A stretch of 12,200 nt of DNA from Cephalothrix spiralis (Eukaryota > Nemertea > Palaeonemertea > Archinemertea > Cephalotrichidae), in contig JAUCNG010302180.1 in assembly GCA_032353305.1 (NCBI GenBank), positions 1 to 12,200 on the forward strand. Reading direction: 5' to 3'. Position 1 is the stretch's first letter; each line of letters begins with the position of its first letter. Made by a program: the position numbers and the translations under genes. The notes under the pieces are model-generated. The model made no database searches. It was not told the origin of the DNA and was given only the letters and a program-made list of their open reading frames with translations. Below, piece by piece: positions 7,401-12,007 of this stretch.

Positions 7401-9240
7401 TTTTTGACCAACTTTAAGTAAGGGGTGGGGCTTTTTTCTAAATGGATTTTTGCAATATTTTTTTGACATTGCGGCATCGTTAAAAAAAAAAGTCTATAGC
7501 CATAATGAACCTCTAAGTTCGTTGCTGCGAGGGATATCATAAAATTGGACATCGACCATTTGGAAACCTGACACTTGGCCAAAACATCCGGCAAAAATGT
7601 CAGAATTTCGCTGTTTCTTGACGAATTTCCATTTTCACTCCCTTGCCTTAAGGCCTTGAAGTACGTGAAATGTTTTCATGCATACAACAAAAAAGCCCCG
7701 GATCTAAGCTGTTCAAAAATACTCGGTTCTAAGATAATTACACACTCGTCCCTTGTGATTTGGGCAAAACTGGTATTTTGAACGATTTATTCAAAATAGG
7801 CCTGGCAGCGAAAGAGTTAATGTATTTTACTGACAATATTAAAGCAGATAAACATAAACAGGGGAATAATATGGTACAAAAATGCTTATATGCGCGTATT
7901 TTTCCTGCATGCAACTAAAGTTAAAGTATCAACAAAAATGCAACTAAAGTTAAATTATCAACAAAAGCAAATTGCTTTATAATTTCAGTTTTGACAAAGA
8001 CAGAACGTCACCGTATAAATCAGTTGAAGATAATTACAGATCAATACGATGGAGTCCAATAGCAGCTAAGTTATTAAAAAATTTGTACACCGATTCACCG
8101 ATATCGATGCAGTGCAACAAATCTGATGGTAGTCGATTCCCGGTAAGTTAAACTTTAATTGTATGTAATTAGACCGATGTTAGTTTATATTATGAACGTG
8201 ATTGGAAGAATGAGTGGCACGTGACTGGGTCTAATCATCTAGAGACCTTGGATCTATCTGAGCCAATGAGTGGCAAAATCGGGTGTCTTGAAATCAGTGC
8301 CAATCAACACCCCCCCCCCCCACTTAACATATGAAGGGGATCCCCAATTTGACATTTTAGAGAACAAAATAACTATGTAGGCCTACCACTTCACTCTAAA
8401 ATCCTCACAATATGAATTATAATGTGATCTACAACCGTCCTATCTAGTGTAATCCAGTATATAATGACAAAACCTCTTTAGCATCGATGTATTCATTGTT
8501 AAAATTTTGATGCCTTGACCTATTAATATAATAGACTCGCCAATCGCTATAGTAACGTCATTGATCTCAAAGTTCTACACAGATCAGGCCAAACTAGACA
8601 GATCATGCCAAACAGTTAAATGTTTCAATTGAAATCAACAAATTAAGTAATATAAATAATGAAAATATTTTTGTACTGAACATCGGTCTAAATATGATAA
8701 ACCTGTCATTGGCAGGTTTAACTATATATTGTAGGCTACATTTAACTGAAGAAGGGCAAGGGCCGAAAGCTATTTGATTAAAACTGTGTTCCTTATTTCA
8801 TTCTTCATGCCAGGGATTATTTTTCATGCCTATACTATCTAGTCACTTTTTCTAAATAGTCCCTTCCGAGAGAAATTCTGAATTTCGACAATGAGTTGAA
8901 GAAAAATGGCATTAAAAAGGCAAACATTTTGTATTATAACTGCCTCCTGGGTGGCTCAGTCAGGTTAAATTAAACTAAATCGTAATCCTATCAAATAGGT
9001 CACTAGCTTAAAGCACTTGATATCAGATATATCAATTTGTAAACTTTATTATCAATGTATTCTACTAGGAAACAACCAGAATTGAACGAGCGACCTTTAG
9101 TTTATAGGTATTATATATTATATTTTTCTATAACAATATCTAAAGCATTTTTATCCTTTTTGCAGGGTCAATGGAGTCCTATGCCTCAAACAAAAGTTCT
9201 CAAGCCTCTAACAAAGCCTGCCGATAAATGCGATACGTAA
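1406..9240 (+). CDS. DBH: Dopamine/tyramine beta-hydroxylase-like copper monooxygenase, 3' nine exons (5' part missing)
   Basis: Spliced coding exons are 1406-1489, 2469-2663, 3115-3217, 3961-4127, 4934-5116, 5611-5670, 6483-6610, 7989-8142 and 9166-9240 (stop TAA 9238-9240). Together they give 1149 nt, or 382 residues, in one open frame with GT/AG at every junction. The family hydroxylates the beta carbon of phenylethylamines (dopamine to noradrenaline, tyramine to octopamine) using O2, ascorbate and two coppers inside secretory vesicles. Visible are the PROSITE-type motif HHMEVFHC (residues 42-49, CuA ligands H42 and H43), the third CuA histidine in QVHFNNP (H119), the CuB pair HTH (H198, H200) and the CuB methionine in DEMCVNYVHYFP (M273). 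Cysteines matching the known intrachain disulfides are kept. Vertebrate DBH is about 617 residues, so the signal peptide, DOMON domain and start codon lie upstream. ELGLEYT and MCVNYVHYFP favour DBH/TBH over MOXD1; the substrate cannot be told from sequence. Confidence 0.93.
1625..1705 (-). repeat. tRNA-like SINE head or tRNA pseudogene, - strand
   Basis: Read on the - strand it contains AAGTGGTTAAGGCGGTC, a close match to the A-box region of tRNA-Ser/Leu-type genes. About 30 bases later comes GGGTCGCTTGTTCGGATACC, a B-box/T-arm-like stretch (consensus GGTTCGANTCC). The arms do not fold as a clean functional tRNA, so a tRNA-derived SINE remnant is more likely. Confidence 0.55.
1862..1940 (+). 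repeat. tRNA-like SINE head or tRNA pseudogene, + strand
   Basis: ATGGCCGAATAGATAAGGCC (1871-1890) resembles a tRNA A-box with a D-arm GGCC/GGCC pairing. GAAGGTTGAGCGTTCGAATA (1903-1922) resembles a T-arm with the B-box GTTCGAAT. The T-stem is mispaired and the anticodon stem is imperfect, so this is not an intact tRNA gene. Confidence 0.55.
2469..2663 (+). CDS. DBH: DBH-like exon 2, CuA site (residues 29-93)
   Basis: This 195-nt, phase 0/0 exon follows the acceptor TTTTGTAG. It carries the family signature HHMEVFHC, with CuA ligands H42 and H43, then YSGPC, KRC and AAWAMGAG. Between SGPC and KRC the segment carrying GKKLMTVHTPI is slightly longer than in human DBH. The donor is GTAAGA at 2664. 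Confidence 0.92.
2664..3114 (+). other. Intron after exon 2
   Basis: GT/AG intron of 451 bases, AT-rich, ending TTTTCAG. I see no repeat or other element in it. Confidence 0.85.
3115..3217 (+). CDS. DBH: DBH-like exon 3, third CuA ligand (residues 94-128)
   Basis: This 103-nt exon follows TTTTCAG. It encodes FIYPEEAG, GGPNFSRY and QVHFNNPNHRK. H119 corresponds to the third histidine of the CuA site. It ends in phase 1 with a G that completes a glycine codon with the next exon. The donor is GTTTGA, a weaker match than the others. Confidence 0.9.
3218..3960 (+). other. Intron after exon 3 with a T-rich tract
   Basis: GT/AG intron of 743 bases. Its centre (3484-3735) is a low-complexity T-rich tract. 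Short open frames here on either strand are composition artefacts. Confidence 0.85.
3484..3735. repeat. Low-complexity T-rich tract
   Basis: Many T runs of 4 to 9 are interspersed with A and occasional G, with almost no C. No unit period is obvious. Confidence 0.85.
3961..4127 (+). CDS. DBH: DBH-like exon 4, linker and start of C-terminal copper domain (residues 128-183)
   Basis: This 167-nt exon starts in phase 1 after TTTTTACAG and ends in phase 0 before GTAAGT. It encodes DSSGVRYYITP, AGIMELGLEYT and LSGDCISECSRV. The two cysteines match the pair in human TGYCTDKC that bonds to distant cysteines, here expected to be those in LEVC and SMQC. Confidence 0.92.
4128..4933 (+). other. Intron after exon 4, with GC-richer palindromic islands
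   Basis: GT/AG intron of 806 bases. It contains a G-rich patch at 4237-4247, a perfect palindrome at 4519-4534, and an inverted pair AGCGCTC / GAGCGCT spaced 11 bases at about 4771-4795. These suggest an eroded repeat, but no termini could be defined. Confidence 0.75.
4519..4534. repeat. Perfect 16-bp GC-rich palindrome
   Basis: AGCGCTGCGCAGCGCT equals its own reverse complement and stands out in an AT-rich intron. It could be the remnant of a foldback element. Confidence 0.9.
4934..5116 (+). CDS. DBH: DBH-like exon 5, CuB histidine pair (residues 184-244)
   Basis: This 183-nt, phase 0/0 exon follows TTTCCAG. It encodes GLPPKGIVIFGSQLHTHLTG, with CuB ligands H198 and H200, then DNHYTSHFQEIRLL and ends VLVKP before the donor GTATGT. 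The second PROSITE copper signature normally begins H-x-F; here the first position is V191, while the metal-binding HTH is intact. Confidence 0.93.
5117..5610 (+). other. Intron after exon 5
   Basis: GT/AG intron of 494 bases. The only repeat seen is the 11-mer GAGGCCGTTCA at about 5215 and 5461, in direct orientation. Nothing else can be supported. Confidence 0.8.
5611..5670 (+). CDS. DBH: DBH-like exon 6 (residues 245-264)
   Basis: This small 60-nt, phase 0/0 exon lies between TTCTATAG and GTAAGT. It encodes GDALITSCTYNT followed by MKKNIITL. It matches human GDVLITSCTYNT, and its cysteine is expected to bond to the one in DEMC in the next exon. Confidence 0.9.
6136..6327. mobile_element. 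Foldback element (MITE-like), about 190 bp
   Basis: The left arm starts TACAC (6136) and the right arm ends GTGTA (6327). Each arm carries TTTTTAGCTGCCGA, TTAACAAAATTTGA and CAAATCCTGTGAT in the same order when the right arm is complemented, so the arms pair over about 80 bp around a short AT-rich loop (about 6228-6248). The left arm has an extra 11-12 bases between GCCGA and TTAAC, flanked by a repeated CCGA. There is no coding capacity. Confidence 0.82.
6367..6440. repeat. Imperfect direct repeat, 25-bp units spaced 49 bp
   Basis: Units at 6367-6391 and 6416-6440 share ATGTT.TCT.GTAACTTGTAT with four mismatches in 25. They lie just after the foldback element. Confidence 0.7.
6483..6610 (+). 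CDS. DBH: DBH-like exon 7, CuB methionine (residues 265-307)
   Basis: This 128-nt exon follows TATTCAAG. It encodes GGYGINDEMCVNYVHYFPKT and then LEVCKSSVDTEALDKFFKFM. M273 corresponds to the CuB methionine ligand of the DBH/PHM family. It ends in phase 2 (AG) and makes a serine codon with exon 8. Confidence 0.92.
6620..6893 (+). mobile_element. Poly(A)-tailed retro-insertion with 12-bp target site duplication
   Basis: AACATCTTTTAA occurs at 6620-6631 and again at 6882-6893. Between them lies about 250 bp that ends with AATAAA (6855-6860), a short spacer and a run of 10 A (6874-6883) abutting the second duplicate. This is the expected end structure of an L1-type reverse-transcribed insertion in sense orientation to the host gene. 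The body includes a T15-T16 run (about 6683-6698) and a pyrimidine-rich stretch. No open frame or tRNA-like head is seen, so the source is unknown: a 5'-truncated LINE tail or retroposed 3' UTR are both possible. Confidence 0.68.
7322..7820. mobile_element. piggyBac-type MITE with TTAA target duplication
   Basis: TTAA at 7322-7325 and 7817-7820 flanks a 491-bp element. Its termini are a perfect 15-bp inverted repeat: CTCTTTCGCTGCCAG at 7326-7340 and its complement at 7802-7816. TTAA duplication is the hallmark of piggyBac transposition. A sub-terminal hairpin GACTC/GAGTC with a 6-nt spacer lies at 7342-7357. Only short unrelated open frames are inside and there is no DDD transposase, so it is non-autonomous. 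Confidence 0.85.
7909..7966. repeat. Tandem duplication of a 29-bp unit
   Basis: Units 7909-7937 and 7938-7966, beginning ATGCAACTAAAGTTAAA, are adjacent and differ at about two positions. They lie 22 bases before the exon 8 acceptor, in the zone where the branch point would be expected. Confidence 0.88.
7989..8142 (+). CDS. DBH: DBH-like exon 8 (residues 307-358)
   Basis: This 154-nt exon follows ATTTCAG. It encodes SFDKDRTSPYKSVEDNY, then LLKNLYTDSPISMQCNKSDG and SRFP, and ends before GTAAGT. The block PISMQCNKS aligns with human PISMHCNKS. The stretch corresponding to human NNEDVCTCPQ has no cysteine. Confidence 0.9.
8169..8691. mobile_element. Candidate TIR element, about 520 bp
   Basis: TTAGACCGATGTT at 8169-8181 is repeated perfectly inverted at 8679-8691. 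The outer TTA/TAA trinucleotides recall TWA-type target sites of PIF/Harbinger elements, but a matching direct target duplication cannot be fixed. No coding sequence is present inside. The 13-bp match is well beyond chance at this spacing, yet the class is unsettled. Confidence 0.5.
8698..8720. repeat. Short perfect hairpin
   Basis: TAAACCTG (8698-8705) and CAGGTTTA (8713-8720) form an 8-bp stem with a 7-nt loop, just outside the TIR element. Confidence 0.75.
9166..9240 (+). CDS. DBH: DBH-like terminal exon (residues 359-382)
   Basis: This 75-nt exon follows CTTTTTGCAG. It encodes GQWSPMPQTKVLKPL then TKPADKCDT and a TAA stop. GQW aligns with human GEW. The single cysteine five codons before the stop matches the human C-terminal cysteine that bonds to the N-terminal half of the protein. 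Human DBH continues about 20 residues further; this protein stops soon after that cysteine. Confidence 0.88.
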   Translation, partial: GQWSPMPQTKVLKPLTKPADKCDT

Positions 9241-9468
9241 ATTGTAACGTTGATAATTGATATACATGCAAGATATCAACTTTAGATGTGCCATTATATG
9301 ATAAACTATGTACACATTTATATAATATTAAGTTTAGGAAATACAATATAATTGGATAATTTTGCTAGTTACATCCTTATTTACTATGCTCTCGGTGAAC
9401 AAAAGGTTCGAACAAGAAAATATGAAAATGAATAATTTTACTGAATTGTAGATTCAAATTCTATTTAA

Positions 9469-9479
9469 ATTAAATTAAA
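9469..9479 (+). promoter_or_regulatory. Overlapping ATTAAA poly(A) signal variants, candidate
   Basis: Two overlapping ATTAAA hexamers at 9469-9474 and 9474-9479, about 230 nt after the DBH-like stop, are the nearest common-variant poly(A) signals. AT-rich composition makes chance occurrence likely. Confidence 0.3.
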
Positions 9480-9611
9480 TCATTTTAACTTCTAACGCAT
9501 GGAGGAAGGCCAGAAAAAGGTGCCTTGGATCTTGGAAATCATCTCAAAATAGAAAATAACAGACTTTTTTTTCGTAAGATATATAGGAAATATATAGAAG
9601 ATTTTGCTCCC

Positions 9612-9995
9612 AATATACAGGGTGTTCCAATATTGATCAATATTATGGAAAACAGCCAGATGACGTTATCATTATGAATTGACAATAACGCTGCTAGTGA
9701 TCACTTGAAAGAACATGTTCTTCTCTTTCAAATAAAATCAATTTGGTGCTATCTTAAAACAACTGAGCTACATCAATTTCACCAAGGGATCAAAAAGTTC
9801 AGTCGGAGGTAAATCCCACTGTAAATTAACGTCCTGTCTCGGGAGAATTTTTTTTTGTGAATTTTGTGCGACTTTTTAATTTTTTTAAAATTTCTTATTC
9901 AATTTACTATTAAGAAAAAGTTTATCGAAAATTGACATGCATGCACTGGAAATATTCCAGATTAATTAAGGAGTGATTCTCTCGATTTAGTATGG
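9612..9995 (+). repeat. Repeat family copy 1 (left arm of a large inverted repeat)
   Basis: Its landmarks are a palindrome AATATTGATCAATATT at 9629-9644, CAGCCAGATGACGT at 9653-9666, TTTCAAATAAAATCAATTTG at 9727-9746, ACTGAGCTACATCAATTTC at about 9761-9779 and ATTCCAGATTAATT at about 9954-9967. The middle block recurs complemented at about 10890-10985 and the last one at about 10745-10770. No coding sequence is present. Confidence 0.75.
9731..9736 (+). promoter_or_regulatory. Canonical AATAAA, candidate poly(A) signal of the DBH-like gene
   Basis: This is the first perfect AATAAA after the stop at 9240, implying a 3' UTR of about 500 nt. It lies within a repeat copy. Confidence 0.35.
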
Positions 9996-10009
9996 GATTT
10001 AGGTTGGGG

Positions 10010-10175
10010 GAAATGAGACCAGAGGTTTTTCGGGGGAATCGTCGTAGCTCCCTTAGTTATGAACCGATCTGCACCAAATCTGTTTTATTCAGGAGTATAA
10101 ATCATGCTCTCTAAGGCGTATTGTTTGCATATTCATAATTAAGTCACTATATGACGTCATCTGGCTGTATAAGAT
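10010..10175 (-). repeat. Repeat family copy 2, inverted, more divergent
   Basis: Complemented, it reads CAGCCAGATGACGT (10154-10167), a decayed middle part, AATAAAACAGATTTGGTGC (about 10071-10089) and then a GAGCTACGACGATT-like end. The order and spacing match copy 1. Divergence is high but the 14-mer and the AATAAAA...TTTGGTGC block are clear. Confidence 0.65.
10084..10089 (-). promoter_or_regulatory. Canonical AATAAA, candidate poly(A) signal of the PBK-like gene
   Basis: This is the first AATAAA on the - strand after the stop at 10397, about 310 nt downstream. It lies in a copy of the same repeat as the candidate + strand signal. Confidence 0.45.
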
Positions 10176-10396
10176 TTCATATAATACGTTTTTGATGACA
10201 ATAAAGTCAGTAACACAATGATAATTTTTGCCACTACCTCGAAATAGGCGACTAGTTTTGACATATATACAGTGACGAACCTTTCTTGCTCCAATGGAGC
10301 ACTCAAGAACTACCCCATGCAATAAATCCCATCGTCTTTATAAAAACATACATGTCAATAATTTTTACTTACGACCTTTCATTGACTTGTCGTCAC

Positions 10397-10581
10397 TTAA
10401 TTCGAATTTGTTTTCATATTTTCTTTGTCTTCTGTAAAATCGTCTTCTTCTAAAATTTCTACAATCTTCCTGGCAGAAGGCCTATTCTTAGGATCCTCAT
10501 GTGTACATGCATAAAAAACATCAAAAAATCTTGAATATTCTCCGCATAAGTCAATATCTGCAGGTAACGACGGTCTGGATC
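10397..10581 (-). CDS. PBK: PBK-like terminal exon, end of C-lobe (residues 244-304)
   Basis: This 185-nt exon follows the - strand acceptor GCCTTTCAG. It completes ALG|GSRPSLPADIDL and then gives YSRFFDVFYACTHEDPKNRP, SARKIVEILEEDDFTEDKEN and MKTNSN before TAA. It aligns with the human segment ending SVCTNEDPKDRPSA and ALETDV. It is too short in any single frame to stand out without the splice, and the tail contains a K-E-N tripeptide (residues 296-298). Confidence 0.9.
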
Positions 10582-12007
10582 CTGAAAGGCGAAATTTGGG
10601 TCTAATGAATCTATGAATAATCTACTTCAACCTAAAATAGCAACCTAAATATATAGATTAATTATAGAATGATTTCAAACACATGTGACCATGACGGAAA
10701 TTATGCTCCCGATTAAAAACGATTTGATGCAGATCGAGAGAATGCTATTTTCAATCAATCTGGAATTTTCAGTGAATTTAAATTTTTAATCAATTTTTTT
10801 GTGAATACATGTAGTTTAAATATCGAAAAAGAAATTTTAAAAGATTAAAAGGTAATAAAAGATCACATTTCCGAGAATCACATTTGGGGAAATTTAACTT
10901 TGTTGTCTTTTGGGGAAATTGATGTAGCTCAGTTGCTTTACCAAATTCATTTTATTTGAAAGACAACATCATGATATCTTTAGTGATCTAAATAATGTGT
11001 TAGTAAATATTCATACCAATTGGTTTAATATTTTTAATTGTAGAAATCTGCAACATCACTTTTTTAAATGAGACCAATTCAAGATCGCCCTAGAACGCAG
11101 GTTTGGACCCTGATTACAATTCTAATATTAGTTCCGATTTTTAACCACCCGTGCGGTTAGTGGCGCATTAACTGCATGAACTATCACTTGCGGTATGCAC
11201 AGGACCAGTTGCCAGTTGGCTATAGTTAATCTGGGGTTTAATTATCATTTTACTGGAATGCGTTTAATTCATTCTTACCTAAGGCAGATCTAAATGTGTC
11301 TTCGTCAGCCGTTATTGCAGAATCATCTGAGCTTAAAAAACAATCTTCGTTAAAACTTCCGTCAGAATCCATTGATTCTTTATTTCCGGGCAAAAGGTCA
11401 TAAAATGGCAACTCTAGGGTAACCATTTCCCATAAAATCAAACCATAAGAGTAGATATCTGATTTATGGGTTATATCTAAGCCTAAAAGCACTTCTTTTG
11501 CTGACCAAATTTCAGTACCCATATAACATTCCAAGCCTTCAATTACAACGCCATTTTCATTAAGTGGCATCGTCACACCAAAGTCGCACAGTTTTACCAC
11601 ATCAAAGTCACCAGAAACAAGAATATTTGCACTTTTCATGTCACCATGCAATAAATGTTTGTCCTCATGCAGATAGTGCAGTGCTTTTCCAATATCGAGT
11701 GCTACCTTTATGACATGACTCGGCAAAAATGACCCTTCTTCGCACTCTCTACGCTCTTCAATCAAATCATATAATGCTCGGCCACCATTTTCCATTGCCA
11801 AGATGGTGGTGTTATCGGAAGCTTTCGATAAACCACGAAAACCAATAATATTTGGGTGTTTAAGAGTTTTCAAAATTGTTGCCTCAAGATCAAGGCGCTT
11901 CGACGATACTTTTGCCTTCTGGTATAGACGATTGACTTTCTTAACAGCCCATGGAGAACGGCAAATGCCCCTTCTAGGGGATCGCTGCATCAGGTAAACA
12001 TTCACAC
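10397..12007 (-). CDS. PBK: PBK/TOPK-like mitotic protein kinase, last two coding exons (N-terminus missing)
   Basis: On the - strand, exons 12007-11279 and 10581-10397 join in frame to give 304 residues ending at TAA 10399-10397. PBK (TOPK) is a dual-specificity MAPKK-like kinase active in mitosis. Visible are VNVYLMQRSP (after the glycine loop), WAVKK (ATP lysine K23), the alpha-C glutamate E42, HGD at 121-123 in place of HRD (as in human TOPK), DMKSAN, DFG at 142-144, GTEIW/SAKE replacing APE, SDIYSYGLILWEM, and the C-lobe block THEDPKNRPSA. Human TOPK is 322 residues; about 42 N-terminal residues are absent here and must lie beyond 12200. An acidic, Ser-rich segment (about residues 209-239) is longer than in human. 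The C-terminus lacks the PDZ ligand of human PBK. Confidence 0.93.
10582..11278 (-). other. Intron of the PBK-like gene
   Basis: GT/AG intron of 697 bases on the - strand. About half is repeat copy 3 (10690-11010). The remainder (11011-11278) holds only a short hairpin near 11145-11162 (CCAC/GTGG). Confidence 0.88.
10690..11010 (-). repeat. Repeat family copy 3 (right arm of a large inverted repeat)
   Basis: Complemented, it contains GTCTTTCAAATAAAATGAAT, AACTGAGCTACATCAATTTC, AAAATTTCTTTTTCGA and ATTCCAGATTGATT in the same order as copy 1. It lies in the PBK intron, so copies 1 and 3 face each other across the terminal PBK exon. Confidence 0.75.
11279..12007 (-). CDS. PBK: PBK-like exon: kinase N-lobe through most of C-lobe (residues 1-243)
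   Basis: This 729-nt exon starts after the - strand acceptor TTATTCTAG (12008-12016) and ends before the donor GTAAGAAT (11278 downwards). The open frame continues on both sides (an upstream ATG at 12104, a stop at about 11250), but these extensions are intron: homology to TOPK starts exactly at GVNVYLM and stops at the ALG glycine. The exon begins two bases into a codon, so the missing upstream exon must end in phase 1, most likely with a G. Confidence 0.92.

Larger units (their letters stand above)
6611..7988 (+). other. Intron after exon 7 (largest), rich in insertions
   Basis: GT/AG intron of 1378 bases. It contains the poly(A)-tailed insertion 6620-6893, a short repeated CCTATTAATGGC near 6924-6950, the piggyBac-type MITE 7322-7820 and a 29-bp tandem duplication 7909-7966 close to the acceptor. 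Confidence 0.88.
8143..9165 (+). other. Intron after exon 8, with a TIR element
   Basis: GT/AG intron of 1023 bases. It contains the TIR element 8169-8691, a 12-C run at 8310-8321, a hairpin at 8698-8720, a ribozyme-like motif at 8746-8768 and tRNA-like fragments near 8948-8968 and 9076-9098. Confidence 0.85.
9241..10396. other. Convergent intergenic / 3' UTR region between the DBH-like and PBK-like genes
   Basis: It contains the presumed 3' UTRs of both genes and two copies of a shared repeat family (about 9612-9995 and 10010-10175). No further coding sequence is recognised. On the + strand I see no AATAAA before 9731, though ATTAAA variants occur at 9469-9479. Confidence 0.75.

Noticed and set aside
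7388-7781. Two 68-codon open frames inside the piggyBac-type element
   Set aside because: They are short, on opposite strands, and show no transposase motif; the element is non-autonomous.
8948-8968. A-box-like GGTGGCTCAGTCAGGTTAA suggesting a tRNA gene
   Set aside because: No B-box follows at a suitable distance on the same strand and no cloverleaf can be drawn; at most a SINE fragment.
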